Shown here piece by piece: positions 48,455 to 62,333 of a DNA stretch of 64,000 nt (positions are counted from its first letter, which is position 1; the number at the start of each line of letters is the position of its first letter). The notes beneath the pieces were generated by a model that saw only the letters and a list, made by a program, of their open reading frames with translations, was not told where the DNA came from and searched no databases. Origin of the DNA: Gossypium raimondii (Eukaryota; Streptophyta; Magnoliopsida; Malvales; Malvaceae); the NCBI RefSeq assembly GCF_025698545.1, contig NC_068569.1, forward strand, positions 10,974,001 to 11,038,000, in the 5' to 3' direction. Both the position numbers and the translations under genes were made by a program.

Positions 48455-51400
48455 ATTAATAATGGAACCGAAACACTTGCGAGTGCAGCCCGACCAAGTC
48501 GGACAAAGCACATGCTATCTCCGGATCCACCTTTGTGAGTTTTCCATTCGACTCCTTAAGTCCATTTTCCGGACACGTGGCGACACTGTTGGGTCCAGAA
48601 AACAAATAGGAGCGGGAGTTAGTATAGTAAACCCTGCATATTTCACGTGCCTGATAAGGATGATGAAGCGTCCACGTTTTGCGATAGTTATTGGGCCAGT
48701 TGTCTTGTCTGATCTCTTTCTTCTACGCCAGAGATCCTTGCCACGTTGAAATGGTCATCTATCTACATCGTACGATCGTCATCCCTGGGGTCCCATACAT
48801 CGCCTTCCTCTGTCTATTTCATTTTGCGGTCAACTCTGCCTCTCTCTTTATTTCTTTAATTTCTATATTCGTTTTCGTGATCAACATTAATTAATTAGTT
48901 AAAGATAAAGAACAACTTTAAGAATAGAAAAAAGGCGAAAATAAAGTTGTCCTCCTCTGATTGGCTTTCGATTGGTAAGTAGATGTTTGCGTCTTTGCAC
49001 ATGTCAATTCTCAGTTAAAATAATGTTTTCGTTATTGATGATTTCCCTGTTGATTATTAATTTATTTTGAAAAGAAAAAAGATTTGTTTTTTTTTTATAT
49101 TTTAGTTCAATTATCTATTAGCCTCCGTTAGTCATTAAATGTAACTTTTTTAGTGTAATTTGGATTTTCAAACACCGGTTTTACCTGCTTTTCGTATTAC
49201 TTGACTAGTTATTTCCTTTTGTCTCAATAGATAGGGATTGAAGATTAGCTGGGCTCTTGTTATTACTTGACTAGATTAATTATTTTATTTTATTTTCAAA
49301 ACTTTTTTTATAAATTATCAAACTTGAATTTTTAAATCATTTACAATTTGCTTTTATTTGAATATACATTTTATAAGTTTTAAATAATCAAAATTTACAT
49401 CAAATTTGGGATCATGAACTTATACTAAATTTAGAGTAACTTGGAGGATTATTATAATGATTGTGCCATGTCATTACTTGACTTTATGTTTTTTTCTAAT
49501 CTATAACTCTTAAATATTGCATCATTACATTTTAATAAAATTCAAATTTAAATATCAAAATAAAAATTACTAATTTCAAGATTAATATAGAAAACAAACT
49601 TCAAATAGTAAAATGGATTATAAAACATTACACAGTCCCTATTCATATGCGAAAAATATGAATACGAGTATATAAATACTTAAAATCTATATGATAGGAA
49701 TTATTATTTCATTAAAATTCATATAAATAAGTTTAAATATGACTGTGATAGGATAACATAAAAACATACGAAGAGTTATATATTGGTGACACGATGGTAC
49801 TCACTTTTACATTATACATATGATTAATAAATTGTGGTTCCAAGTGTCCTTCACAAGGATCCCTAGAAAAAAAGAAAAGAAAGTGTCATCCGAAGGACAG
49901 TAAATGAAAGCGTAACAAACATGCTTCATTAACGTGGCATTTGAATAGTATTAATTATTTTGATGAATTGCTAATTGATTTCTTAATCGATGATCAGCAT
50001 AAAATATTCTCTCTTCATACTGTCGTACTGTATATTATTTTGAAAATTGGAAGTCCCATTTTCAACAAGTTTTATATTATCTTTTAGCCTTTGAAATTTG
50101 AAACTCTACTTATATATAAAACAATTTGTTTATTCTTTTAATTGTTTGCTATTTACATCACTCAAATAAATTATTATATATTTTATAAACCACCATTTTA
50201 TTATTTTTTAATAGTAAATCTTATAAAGAATATATATATTCATCTATATTGACAATAATAGTCATGCCAATCGAGCTAATATTTAATTAGATATAAAGAA
50301 TATTGAATAATCAAGAGTTTAAAGAATTTTGAATATTATTTAAAGAGATGAAATGATATATTAACAAATACTGAGTATAGGGATAAAACACATTACATTT
50401 CAAATAAATTAAAGTTTAAATTTTTTTAAAAAATTATAAACTCGACATAAAAGTACCTTAAATCTACAAAAAAAAGAAGATGACATGTGATATTTTTTTC
50501 TTTAATTAAAAATAAGGAAAGATAAAAATTAATACCACTCTTGAATAATCAAAAGATAATATCTAAATTAATTACATACCAATCCTTGGATTTTTATTTC
50601 TTTCAAATAATCACAAATAAGGGAAAAAAATATTTTCTACTTTTTTAACCTATCAAATATGGTATTAAATTCCATTTTAAGAATGGATGACTACGCAACA
50701 AATTGGGCATACAATTACACGAATATCAAGTGTATGGCGTGTGCCAAGGTTTCTTACTAAAATCAGACAAGTAAATTGTGGTGACAAAAGCATAAAAATA
50801 CATAAACCAAAGGGTAAGAAATTCCGGCGTGGAGATCTCATTAATGTACATAGTTAAATATATATTTGAAATTAAAATTAATTAATTAAAAAAATTCAAA
50901 TATTAGATATAATCACAAGTAATTTTTTCAAAATATGATTATAATATTTTACTTTAAATGTCAACTAAAATACGGATAAAAAACTTAGATTAAATCTTTA
51001 GTTACATTAATTTTAAATTCGATGGTAACTACTGAGATTACCGTGAAAAAGGAATAAAATATACAAATATATAATCAGGAAGACGAAGATCCCAATTTGA
51101 ACAAAAAAATGTGGAAATTGATTTTATGAATAATAAAAAAAGATATATCCAAACCGAGTCAATAAACCAACAAATGCATAAACGACAAGTTCACGTGGTA
51201 ATTCTAGAGTATGTTACCATATTGGAAGGCGCTTTAAATTAAAATGTTCTTGCCTTATCTAGACTGTTAAAAATGGCGATAATAAAAAAAAATCTTCGGG
51301 ATTGATTTGATGAATTCCAAACAAAATCTGGCAATGGATATTGATCATACGGTTATCCAGTATTATTGAATTTAATTATTTTATACATAATTATGATGTT

Positions 51401-51800
51401 ATTCTTAAATTTTATTTTATTTAACATAATTAAACGACACGTGACAGTATTATAATTTCACTTGCAAAATCTTTTATTCAAATGAAATCAGGATCTTTAA
51501 TTAAGTCATATGGTAATCAGAAGTGGAGGCATACACTAGATCCCTCCCCCCTCGAGCCTCGACCGATTCAAGCGAGTCATAACTCGTCAAACTCAAACCA
51601 ATGATTGTTAAAAATCAAAGGGGGGAAACAGCATAGAAACGGAAGTTACAGTTGACGACCTCCTATATTTTATCGTTATTACTATCCATAATATCGATTT
51701 TTATTTTATTTTATTAAAATTTAAAAAATCGATATCTTGCAATTTTTATTTTTTCTGCAAAATAAAAATAATTATTGTTTCATTCGTATATATATATTAT
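48455..51800. other. Intergenic with an ABRE/G-box patch and a SINE fragment
   Basis: The 48460-48900 stretch is less AT-rich than its surroundings and carries CACGTGGC (48574-48581), CACGTG (48644-48649) and GCCACGT (48740-48746). It ends in a donor-like TTG|GTAAGT at about 48974. No protein family is recognised in frames 48462-48749 or 48691-48894, so it may be a promoter with a non-coding first exon or a gene relic. At 50236-50290 there is a short third copy of the SINE-like repeat (TTGACAATAATAGTCATGCC, minus orientation). The rest is AT-rich and empty. Confidence 0.35.
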
Positions 51801-52195
51801 TACTATTTTTTGGGGTTAGTTTTTGTGGTTGTTCCAAGTCTCTAATAGCTCTGCCTTCTCGATCTCTCTCTTCCTCTTTTCGACAAGCCATAACGTTTAT
51901 GCAATTCATTTAATTTAGTTTTTTTTTTCCTTTTCTTCTTGCTTTTTTTTTTGGTCAGCTTGTGGTTTCCATTTTGATTCATCGAATTGTGACGCGTTTT
52001 TTCCTTTTTTTTTTTTCAAAAATTTCTCGTTTTTATCTTATATATGCAGTGCTTGTAAATGGATTCAATTTTGTGAAGTGAGAGAGTTTGTTATTTTTTT
52101 CTTTGCTTATATTTGTTTTTCGCGAGTTATCTTTGATCTGTGGCTTGAGTGAACCCGAGCTCTGAGGCTCGGGGAACTGAGGATCCGAAAAGCTG

Positions 52196-55100
52196 ATGGC
52201 AGGCGAGAGTGGCAGTGATGCTGGACCCGACTCCAGTCCTTGTTATTTGCAGAAATTCAGACTCTACGAGACTCGCTCGGTACATTTCATCTCTCATCCT
52301 ATATGTATAAAATATAGTTATACATGTGCTTGTACATGTACTCCTTTGCTTGTGTATGCCGCTGTTGGTTTAAGGATTTTTTGACTTGTTAGTTTTGAAT
52401 TTTGATCATTGAAGTTGCTTAATGATTAGCCCGCTATATTTCTTCTCGATCTTTTTGGTTGTTTTTGTTTCTTATGGCGATTTTTAACCAAATTATTATT
52501 ATTTTGGAAGTTTCTAGCATATATGATGATTTTTTAGCTTTAGCTTAGAAAGCTGGTCTGTGATTTGTCTGTTTTTTTTTTCTTTTTTGGAATGATTTGA
52601 TTTTTTATTGATTCAAATTTGAAATATTTACTAGATGGATTTATACATGTTTTGCATAACAAACAATCGCCGAATAGTTCTTTCTGATGTTTTTTTTTTT
52701 TGTGGTTGACTGAGAAATTGTCGTTTCAAAGCGTATAGAACTGGTTTTAATTCGCAATACCAGTTTTAATTAAACAGTTTAAGTTCTGTTGTCAAAGCTT
52801 GTGCTTGTTACCAGCAACGGTTTGGCTTAATTTGCATTTGGTGTTCTTTCCATATCCAGTACTCAAAATTTTTTAACATTCTGAAATTCGAGTTAAAAAC
52901 ATGAATTCTTCTTGTAACAAATAGGCTTATGATTGTTGTATTTCCTCTCGTTTTCAGTTCTCTTTAATTGCAATCATGTCATATTAAAGGTTGGACTGTT
53001 TTTCTTAATCTCATAAAACTCCTGAGATTATGGCCAGTGATTGTTATTGTGCTTTAGGTATACACAAACATCCATCTTGCATGATATCTTACAAGTCCCT
53101 ATGCTCTGAGCAAGTTCTATATTATCAGATAGCTTGTCATTTTCTCCCCTCTTTTTTGCCATGATGCTGATAGGAATGGTACAGCTGCCTTTTCCTTTTG
53201 CATCTAAAATTTCTTTGAGCTGATAATTATGTGGTTGCCATCTCCATTCCGAAATATTGATTCAACATTCATATATTCCTTCTGTGCAACAGAACTTCTA
53301 TATGATTGGAAGAGACAAGAATAGAACTCTTTGGATGGTACTAAAGATTGATCGGTTGGACCCATCAGAACTTACTGTTATTGAAGATTCTACAGCATAC
53401 TCGGAAATTGAATGCTTTGATCTGTTAAGAAGGATACATGAAGGAAACAGGTCCTCAGGCGGACTTAAATTTGTTACAGCTTGTTATGGAATTGTTGGTA
53501 TGTAGTACCTGTCAGGTTCTCCTCCTCACTCTTTGTCATTTCAGTATAAGCTCATTAGCTTCCCCCTTTTAATTCAGGGTTTATAAAATTTTTGGGATCT
53601 TATTCCATGATGCTGATCACAAAAAGAAAGAAGATTGGTGCAATTTGTGGCCATACTGTCTATGCCATTTCCAAGAGCGAGATGATACCGATTTCAAAAT
53701 CTCCTAATCAGTCCAATATGGCTTATTCTAAGAATGAAAAAAGGTCTTTTGTCAATTCTTCAAGTAAATGTAATATGTCATTGGTACTTAGAAGGAGACC
53801 TGAGATTTTCACTGGAAGTATTCATTTTCCATTTGTATTTAGATGGATTTGTGTTATGTTGTGGTTATTTTTCTTCTTTTCATTTAATCATGTTTTCTTG
53901 GACAATTTTGAGTTCTGGACTTCTGTTTTAGAAGTAAAGAGTTCCATGGTGTGGAGGTAATCTCTGTACCATTTTTGTCGATACATCCCTAATGTTATAT
54001 CATTGATGTGGTCGTATGCAATTAAAGCACTTTTCTGGCTAAATTATCTTCCATTTTGTATTTCTTTTGTTTTCTATTTTATGTTGAAACAGTTAAGTCA
54101 GCTTTCACGGATTTGATGTTGCATCATCTTTAGTTAATATCGTTTTGTAGAGGCTTTTGCAATTTCATGTCCTGCATATGTACAGGGGCCAACTTCATTG
54201 CAGTGTAATGTTAGTATAACATGTTGAGTAAGACAAGGTATCATCAGGGTTACTGGGGGAAAATTGCTATCTCTCGCTTTTATTTCCTGGTTAACTTTTA
54301 TGTTTAAGCAGTTGTTCTCATTTCTCCGTGTTCCTCTTTGGTTCAAATAATAAATGCGTTGATTTGACTTGCCATTTCTTTTGTTTTTGTCTTTTTTGAT
54401 TGTTGATGCAGATACAAGAAGCTTCTCTTGACAGTGGATCTCACAAAGGACTTCTTTTTCAGCTACACATACAATGTCATGCATAGTCTTCAAAGGAATT
54501 TATGTAGGAATGAGACAGGAGAAGTACACTATGAAACAATGTTTGTCTGGAATGAGTTCTTAACTCGAGGGATTCGCAATACTCTCAAGAATACTTTATG
54601 GACTGTTGCTTTGGTATATGGCTTTTTCAAGCAGGTATGATACACTTTAGGCTTTTTCCTATTCATTTATTTTTGTGATAAGTGATAATGGAAGTAATAT
54701 TTGATGGAAGATTGTTAAGTTCAGATAATTATATTAGTTTCTTTCAGTTTCTATGTCTGGTTTTTGCTTAAAAGATGTTGCTTTAGAGAAATCTAGGTAA
54801 CCCTGAACTTTATTACCATTTTCAGCGATGCAGAATTGTTTCTGGTTATGGAGTAGCTGTCGAATGTTATTTGTTGTCTTGCATTGACTAATGCTTTTTT
54901 TTAAAAATTTAATCCATATTATTGGACCAACCGTTATATTTTCAATTTCGTTGGTTTTATTTTATTGAATGGAGTTCCTTTGTCAATATTCTTAAGGAGC
55001 ATCATTGACCATTTACCAGGTTTTCTCTTATAGCATTAGGTACCTTAAAAAGTAGTAACTAAAGATGAACTAGATTCTGTCTCAAAATTTTGCTCATCCA

Positions 55101-58100
55101 AGTTAGCTCGAAGTTTTTGTTTCCATTTGGTGCATGGTTTAAAGTTTTGATCTAATGTTTGTTGTTTCCAACTTTGATGTCCAGGTGAAACTTTCTGTCT
55201 CTGGCAGGGATTTTTGTTTAACTCTCATTTCAAGACGTTCTCGACATTATGCTGGGACAAGGTTAGATGCTTTACGAGCTACTTGTTGAAATGCATGCTA
55301 GATTAGTTGGAACTGCCCTTAACCATTTCTTGTGGAGTACAATTTCTTAGGAAAATGAACTTTGAGCTATTTTCCATTGTCTTTGTGATTTCACTTTGTT
55401 GTTTGTGTGTGTTTATTTTATTTTTGTTGCTTACGTCTCTTCTGTTGCATAGATACATGAAACGTGGAGTTAATGAGAAAGGTAGAGTGGCAAATGATGT
55501 TGAGACAGAACAAATTGTGTTTGAAGATGTTCATGAAGGGTGCCCTACACAAATAAGTTCTGTTGTCCAGAATAGAGGCTCTATTCCACTTTTCTGGTCT
55601 CAAGAAACTTCACGCTTGAATTTGAAACCGGACATTATATGTATGGGTTCTCTCTTGTTACATAAAAACACTGAGAGCAATAGTTATGCAGTTCTACTTC
55701 GTAACTACTGTTTCTTAATCTCGCCTTTTGCTTCCAGTATCAAAGAAAGATCCAAATTATGAGGCCACAAGACTACATTTCGAAGATCTTGTTAGGAGAT
55801 ACGGAAATCCAATAATCATCTTGAATTTGATAAAGGTAGACTTTGAACTTATCATTTCTCCATCAGCAATGATTCCCCTATCAGCAATGATTTCCTGATT
55901 CATTATGCTTTCTACTCTGGTGATTAACAGAGGTTTGAGAAGAAGCCTCGTGAATCTATTCTTCGTGCAGAGTTTGCAAATGCCATCAGATTTATCAATA
56001 AAAGCTTATCCAAAGAGAACCGTCTGAGGTTCCTTCACTGGGACCTGAACAGACACTCCAGAAAGTACTTCAATGCCCCATGCACCCCTTGAATATGCAA
56101 AATTCTTTCTTACTATTGTTTTCAAGGATTGTTCACTTAATAGATGTTGATCATTTTCTACAGAGCTACAAATGTGTTGACACTTTTAGGCAGAGTGGCT
56201 GATTATGCATTAAACTTAACGGGCATATTTTACTGTCAAGTAACATCAAATCGTAGACAAGATGGGTTATTGACTTTATCTTGCTTAGTGTAAGTTCCAT
56301 TAAATGATTTGCTCGTATTTTCATGATGTTTTAGTTTTCTTCTCTTTTCCTTGTTAGTCGACTATATTGTGCAAATATAAGCCTCTGAAGTTCCTGTTCT
56401 TTTGCTTCTACTCTGATTGAAGAATGTCTGTTTGGTCTCCCCTTTCTGTCATTAATTATCTCCTGTAATTATGCCAGACTACATCATTTATGCATGTAAC
56501 CAACAGTGTTGTCCGTGCCCTCCTTCTATGTTATACTACTTTATGCTATTTCTCAAGAAAAGTGATACTACTTATGTTATAATATCATTTATGTTATACT
56601 ACTTACGCAATTTCTCAGGAAAAGTGATGAGTGCCCTGCCAAAATTCCTTCGGAAAAAAGTGATGATTTTGAGAAGTGGGAAACAGATGTTGCTAATGAT
56701 AATGAGAGCATTAGTGAGAATGCAAAACCTCCCATGTTTCAAACTGGAGTACTCAGAACCAATTGCATTGACTGTCTTGATCGGACTAATGTTGCTCAAT
56801 ATGCCTATGGATTGGTGGCTCTTGGACACCAGCTCCATGCTATGGGCTTCACAGAATCCCAAACTATTGATCAAAACAGTCCTTTGGCTGAGGATTTAAT
56901 GAGTGTTTATGAAGCAATGGGTGACACACTTGCTTTACAATATGGTGGTTCTGCGGCACACAACAAGGTATTTCTTACAGATTTGAGGAGCTTTTGTAAT
57001 CATCCCAGATAAATCAATGATGATAAAACACTATAATTTTCATATTGAATAAGTGTTCCGCCCATGGTTATCACATTAACTTTTAGGGTTTTAAGATGGC
57101 AGTGCAGATATCAGAACTTGTTAAGATTATGGAGTGGCTGGTCCTGTCATGACAATAAAGCTTACTACTCCGGCTTCTGAGTGGTTTAACTGAAACCTTT
57201 AGGTATTAGGCCCTGCGTACATTTTCTTATTGTGCATTTGTTATGTTTAACAGATATTTTGCCAGCGGAGAGGCCAATGGAAAGCAGCAACTCAGTCACA
57301 AGAGTTCTTCAGAACTTTGCAACGCTATTATAGCAATGCATACATGGATGCAGAGAAGCAAAGTGCAATTAATTTGTAAGATAAATGCAAATCTTATTAT
57401 TCATATTGCAGTTCTTGACAAATGGTACTTAGGGTGTGTTATGTAGCATAGATGGTCCTGCACGATGGGAAGTTCCCCCAGTGCACAATCCCATGCTACC
57501 ACACACTCATACTGCTAGAGGATGGTGATAGATAACGCTACTAGAATTTTGGCATTACTCTATACAGGTTCTTGGGTCACTTTCAGCCGCAACAGGGTAA
57601 ACCAGCCCTCTGGGAGTTGGATTCAGTCCAACACTATTCAATAGGAAGGAATGGTCCTAATCGTTATAATGAGAATGCTAGGTATATCAAGTTTCTGAAT
57701 TGCAAATATCTATTATACCAATTTTCGAGTTCCAAGGATTTCGTTTACTCTACGCTGCCAAAGAATTTTTGTTCAACATATAATGCAAATGTTTCTCGAT
57801 ACTTATAATGTTTTGATGTAGAATGTTGTGCTCGTAAATTTAATCTCTGAATTCCAAATACTGTTATACCAAATTTCCGGTTCCAAAGTTGTCTTTAGAC
57901 TATATGATGCCACATAATTCTAGTGCTAGATATAATATGCAGATGTTTAGCAATATTTTAATGTTTTTATGTACAATGTTGTGCTTGTAAAATCTACTCT
58001 GAATCGCAAATCTCTGTTATACCAAATTTCCAGTTCTAAAGATTCTTTTAACAATATGTTGATGTTAAATGTACAATGTTGTGTTTGTAAATCTAATAGC

Positions 58101-60140
58101 TTTTATGTTTTGAAAACTGCCCTTTTTTTACTAGTAGAAAGTGGATAGTGCTTTTGTTTAGTAACATCAATATTCTTTTATGTGTTTGTTATAGATGACT
58201 GAAATATTTTTTTGACTTGCTGTTTGGAGGTCCTCTTTCAGTATAGTAAACCAGACCTTTAATGCAAAAGCAGCTAATAAGATCACTTTCAAATATATCT
58301 GTAGGCCATCTTTTAAAAGATCACTGTCTGATGGCAACATTGTCTGTGACATGGACTCACCCTTGGCTCCTTCAAATATTGGACACCGTCAGCCTTTGTG
58401 TGAAAATAGAGGAACTTTTAATGGTCTTTCTGAGTCCACTCCAGAGATCCCAACATCTGAAATTTCTTATTCCAGGTGCAAACCTCTTTTTCTTGTTCCA
58501 GATTTATTATCTTGAAATTTCTGTTGTGATTATAGTTCTTGTAGAGGTTAATAAGAAGGTTGCGTATAAAGGTGCAAACATAGTAAATGTTTGAAATCTG
58601 TTGGTGTCTATGCCTAAGAACTATCATGACAATCCATCTTTAATAATTTAAACTGATTCAGAGACTTCATCTTGCACCTTTGACTAAATTTTGGCTGGTT
58701 TACTTGGTTCACTCCAAGAATGTCTTGCAGGCAGCTTTTCGGAGATATGGAGGACCAATTTCTTGAAATTGATGGTATTTGTTATGATGAAAATGGTGAT
58801 GAATGTAATTGCACCAATTTTGATCTGGACTGGCCTTCGTCATCAGGAAATTCATGTGATGATGATATATTTGACAGGTAAGTTAAAGTCATCTCCAGTT
58901 AGATTACTTCAAAATGCTGACAGTTAGATTACTTTCAAAATGCTTTCCAGATATTTTCTCTCTGAAACCAACAATGCCAACCAATCAAATTATGTTTTCT
59001 TCTCTCTACTTTCAGCTAGTTTTCACACTATTAATTTGAACAAAGCCATCAACTACTTAGTTTCAGTTTGTTATTTGGCACAGGGTGGGAAATTGTACTG
59101 GAAACTATCATTTGTTTTTGTCATTGTCAGGGGTGATAACTTTCTTATTCACTTTCTTGCATGTGCTTATACTTCTATATTTGTAGAATAAGACTTGGGA
59201 GTGTTTGAACTTGAATGAAGACAAAAAAGCAATAACCGTTTTATTAATTTCAACCTGAGATGGAATTTTACTTGTGAAATATGAAAATTTCTATAGGTAG
59301 AAGAATTGGTCTGGACTTAAAATATAGTGAAATTAGACACAAAGTTAGGAATGGTAAAAGATGGAACTGAAGTTGGAAATGTTGTAATGTTGCCAGTAAG
59401 CTAATGTTTGTCGTGAAAGATGACCACTGCTTTGTTTGCTGGGATTTTATGCCACTCTATACTTGCTGTCAGGACAACTTTTCTTAATATTCTTGCATTT
59501 GACTGCTGAAATCTCATAAATGAGTCTTGTATCGTTGCTCTCAGATCTACAACAGGCCTATCCTCAGAAAATATTGGCGCTGAACTAAAAATTGATATGA
59601 CTACATCTCCAAGTGAGTCCGGTTCAAGCATAAAGGTCAGTATTGTTGTTTTCTAGTTGATTAACAATCACGACTGAGATTAACTGAATAGCTGCACAGT
59701 TGCAATCATGTCTGAGAGAGTCCCATCATCCTTCGAAGAGAAATAACTAATACGCGAAGCAAAACACGACTTCATGAATTCCTCCAAGTCTATATAATAA
59801 CGATTACAAAAATACAATGATTATGATTATGATGCGACAAAATATACAAACATGATACAAATTGTCTACATCCAAAAAGAATTTTTTTTATGTGCACTAG
59901 GGTTAGCATTGCTAATACTTGAGTTTATTAATAGTCTTCTAGATTGCTCTAAATCTATTTCATAGTTCCTATGCCATGGTTAGCAACCCTACTTCTTTAT
60001 TTGTTTAGGGAGGGGACAGAACTGCATCTGAACTCACTTGTGGCCGTATTCTGGATGAATTTTCTGAGAGTTTTGTTAATTGGGTAACTCATGGAGATAT
60101 GCTTATTCCTTCAAAGTTTATCTCAAAAGTAGTTCCATGA
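52196..60140 (+). CDS. SAC-domain phosphoinositide phosphatase (FIG4-like, plant SAC1-5 group)
   Basis: Sixteen coding exons: 52196-52279, 53293-53497, 53578-53743, 54412-54634, 55185-55261, 55453-55640, 55738-55835, 55931-56064, 56164-56289, 56619-56967, 57254-57375, 57568-57681, 58305-58475, 58731-58877, 59545-59635, 60009-60140. They sum to 809 codons with no phase conflict, giving 808 residues, the size of Arabidopsis SAC2-5. The N-terminus ([20 protein letters not shown]) and the SAC domain match that group. The catalytic CX5R motif is [12 protein letters not shown] at residues 480-491, with C483 the expected nucleophile and R489 the phosphate-binding Arg. The group is the plant counterpart of FIG4, hydrolysing PI(3,5)P2 on the vacuole membrane, and is peripheral rather than membrane-spanning. 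The C-terminal third (LSDGNIV, then [10 protein letters not shown] at the end) is plant-specific. Donors after exon 3 (GTCTTT) and exon 7 context are weak but required by the frame. The start ATG lies 3' of a CT-rich leader. Confidence 0.93.
57690..58100 (+). repeat. About 152-bp tandem repeat, nearly three units, in SAC intron 12
   Basis: The landmark TTATACCAA(A/T)TTTC begins at 57713, 57864 and 58017, giving periods of 151 and 153. Around it recur TGAATTGCAAAT/TGAATCGCAAAT before, and ATATGCAGATGTTT, TAATGTTTT.ATGTA, AATGTTGTGCT.GTAAA after. Units are diverged and the third is shortened. The array fills most of intron 12 (57682-58304) and does not reach either splice site. Confidence 0.8.
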
Positions 60141-61560
60141 TAAAATATTGTTTCAACAACCAAATCGAACCCATCCGAAGGATGTGTATTCATTTCTAAA
60201 TAAAAAAATAAAACAAATGTGATGAGATTGAACCAAGGAGAAGAGTTGTGGTTTCTGCTGAGGAAAAAAGTAAGGTTGAACTGGGAAGAAAATAGAGTTA
60301 TGGCATCTGCTGAGGAAAAAAGTAAGCTTCGACTACGGATTACAATTGCACAGGGAAGGGATAGCTTTTGGAGGAAGCAAAATTTGTACATAGCTATGAT
60401 TTACTTTGGATCTCTGACCAACTCAATCTGCAAAAGATTGTAAACGTGAAATACCACAGGTGTCGGCCCTGTAAATATTTCAATATTTTGTTAAATAGAT
60501 ATTCTTCTCAACCCTTTCGACATTATTTGCATGCTTGTAATACCTTATAGTTAAACTATTTTTCTTTTGGAAATACCATCTCTGCATTCAAAATTTATCC
60601 GCATGATGTAGATTTCAGACTCAAGCATCTTGCAGCAGCCAGAGGTTGCCTGGTTGCTACATTTGGCTCATCAACTATAGGATTCTTCCTATTTCTTGGA
60701 CATCTTTAAAATTAAGTAACTTCTTTCCGTTATATTGAGAGTAAATAATTTATGTAGTAGAACACTCAATTCTATATGACATGAATATATGGAACTCGAT
60801 CCTCAGCATGGAACATACGATGTCAAAAGTATGACGATGTGAAAGTACAAAACATCCAAATCATAACGACAATGAAGAGATGAGATTATCTTTTACGATC
60901 ACATGCACACCCTAACAACTGGAGAAGACGGCCAAAGCTGTGCTTAACTACCAATGTCAACATATACTAAAAAATGTAAGCTACTATTAACGATCAGAGG
61001 ACAGCACATTGAGAATCTTTGTTAATGGATGGCCATGGTACTAGTTTACAGTGCAAATTTCAGCACCGTCCTCTTCACCATTAGTTGCCAACAGAGTGGC
61101 AACCCGCAGTTTTTTCAAAGTCGTTACCAAGGCTATGATGTGGATTGTGGAAACAAAGAATTATTAAAGATATGTTTTTCTTCGCAAGTCCATTGCACTT
61201 GGGCTGTAACTGATCACGTTGATTTCATCGAGTCAGTTGCCCTCAGTCCGCACCATCAAGTTAAGCTAAAATTTGGATGAATAAAGCCCAAAATATTAAA
61301 TATATATGTAATTTTCTCTTCAATTTCGCCTTTTTAATGGCAACCCTTTAGTGCCAGACAAACTACAGGAATTGCAAAATTAGAAGGAAAGAATGTAGAC
61401 TGAGGAGGAGCAAATCCACCCAATTAAATTACACTGCAAATAAAAATACATACAGAAGAACCACACCTAAATACAGCAACCATTGTTTGATTCCTTCAGT
61501 TCCCAAAGTTGAGAAACTTGAAAGCCCTCTATAACTTAACCTATCTATCCCCCCCCCCTT
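60141..61560. other. SAC 3' flank with an unidentified exon-like piece at 60300-60443
   Basis: From ATG 60300 an open frame of 47 codons ends at 60443; it opens MASAEEKSKLRLRITIAQG and holds DSFWRKQNLYIAMIYFG, better-mixed sequence than chance frames here, but I do not recognise it. Just upstream, the 21-bp TCTGCTGAGGAAAAAAGTAA (plus G) at 60254 is repeated at 60306, a 52-bp local duplication. No other gene is seen up to the heat shock gene, whose 3' UTR lies at the right end (poly-C tract at 61549-61566). Confidence 0.35.
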
Positions 61561-61581
61561 CCCCCCAACAACTAGAACCTT

Positions 61582-62148
61582 TTAAGCAATCGCAACTTCA
61601 ACAGTTTTGGGCTTTGGTGGCGGGGGAAGCTTCTCGACAACCACAGTCAAAACCCCATTTTCACATTTAGCCGTAATGGCTGACACATTGGCGTTCTCCG
61701 GCAACCGGAACTTCCTCATCAGCTTCTGGGGTGCCTTCCTCTCCAGCCTTATGTATTTGCACCCTTCCTCTTCAACTTCCTCTCGTTTCCTCTTCCCACC
61801 GCTTTTAATCACCAATGTATTCTCATCTTCAACAGTAACCTGAAATTCACAAACCAAAAAATCAACGTCAGGAAAAAAAAAAACATGATAGACGCAAAAT
61901 CAAAACAGTCCCGGGATGGCTGTTTTTGTTTGTTTAGTTTGTATTACCTGGATATCCGACTTGGACAAGCCTGGAACATCTAAGTAGAAAATGAACTCCT
62001 TGGGAGTGTCCAAAATGTCGGCCGGTATGCTACTGCATCCCTTGTTCTCGTGATCGCGGCTTTCGTGAGTCCGTGAAGGGAACATTAATTTCTCGATGTT
62101 TTCTGGGAAATTAAACCAATGCGTAAATGTGTCGGCGACGGCGCTCAT
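61582..62148 (-). CDS. HSP17.4B: Class III small heat shock protein (HSP17.4-CIII type)
   Basis: Two exons on the minus strand, 62148-61948 (67 codons) and 61839-61582 (85 codons plus stop), give 152 residues; the intron falls between codons after SKSDIQ. The alpha-crystallin domain runs from about residue 43 ([20 protein letters not shown]) to about 138, with [20 protein letters not shown] and [20 protein letters not shown] near the end. The N-terminus [20 protein letters not shown] matches plant class III proteins (Arabidopsis HSP17.4B), which go to the nucleus; the basic KRKRE inside the domain is a plausible signal. ATP-independent chaperone that holds unfolding proteins. A heat shock element and TATA box lie just upstream. 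Confidence 0.93.
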
Positions 62149-62277
62149 TTTTCAAATCGATGTTGGAGACTAGAAGGGAAGAGAAAAATGCAGGGACCTT
62201 GGGACGTGAAAGACGAAACAGCTTCCAAAGGATGAATTTTCTGCTTGACTAGTGAGAAAAAGCGGTGAGGGAACCGA

Positions 62278-62333
62278 GTATATAGAAGAGGAGAAGAAAA
62301 ATCTGGACAAATCTCAAGTATTTTGGAATCTTC
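62278..62333 (-). promoter_or_regulatory. Heat shock promoter: TATA box and heat shock element
   Basis: On the minus strand a TATA box CTATATAC lies at 62285-62278, about 130 bases before the start codon. About 41-48 bases farther upstream, 62333-62326 holds GAAGATTC (plus-strand GAATCTTC), a perfect pair of inverted nGAAn units with an imperfect third unit. This is the binding pattern of heat shock factors and the distance is usual for plant sHSP genes. Confidence 0.7.

Noticed and set aside
48462-48894. Two overlapping ORFs in the ABRE-rich patch as a gene
   Set aside because: No family and no splice continuation; the raised GC content explains the open frames.
61607-61843. Plus-strand ORF over the heat shock gene
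   Set aside because: Antisense shadow of the alpha-crystallin exon.
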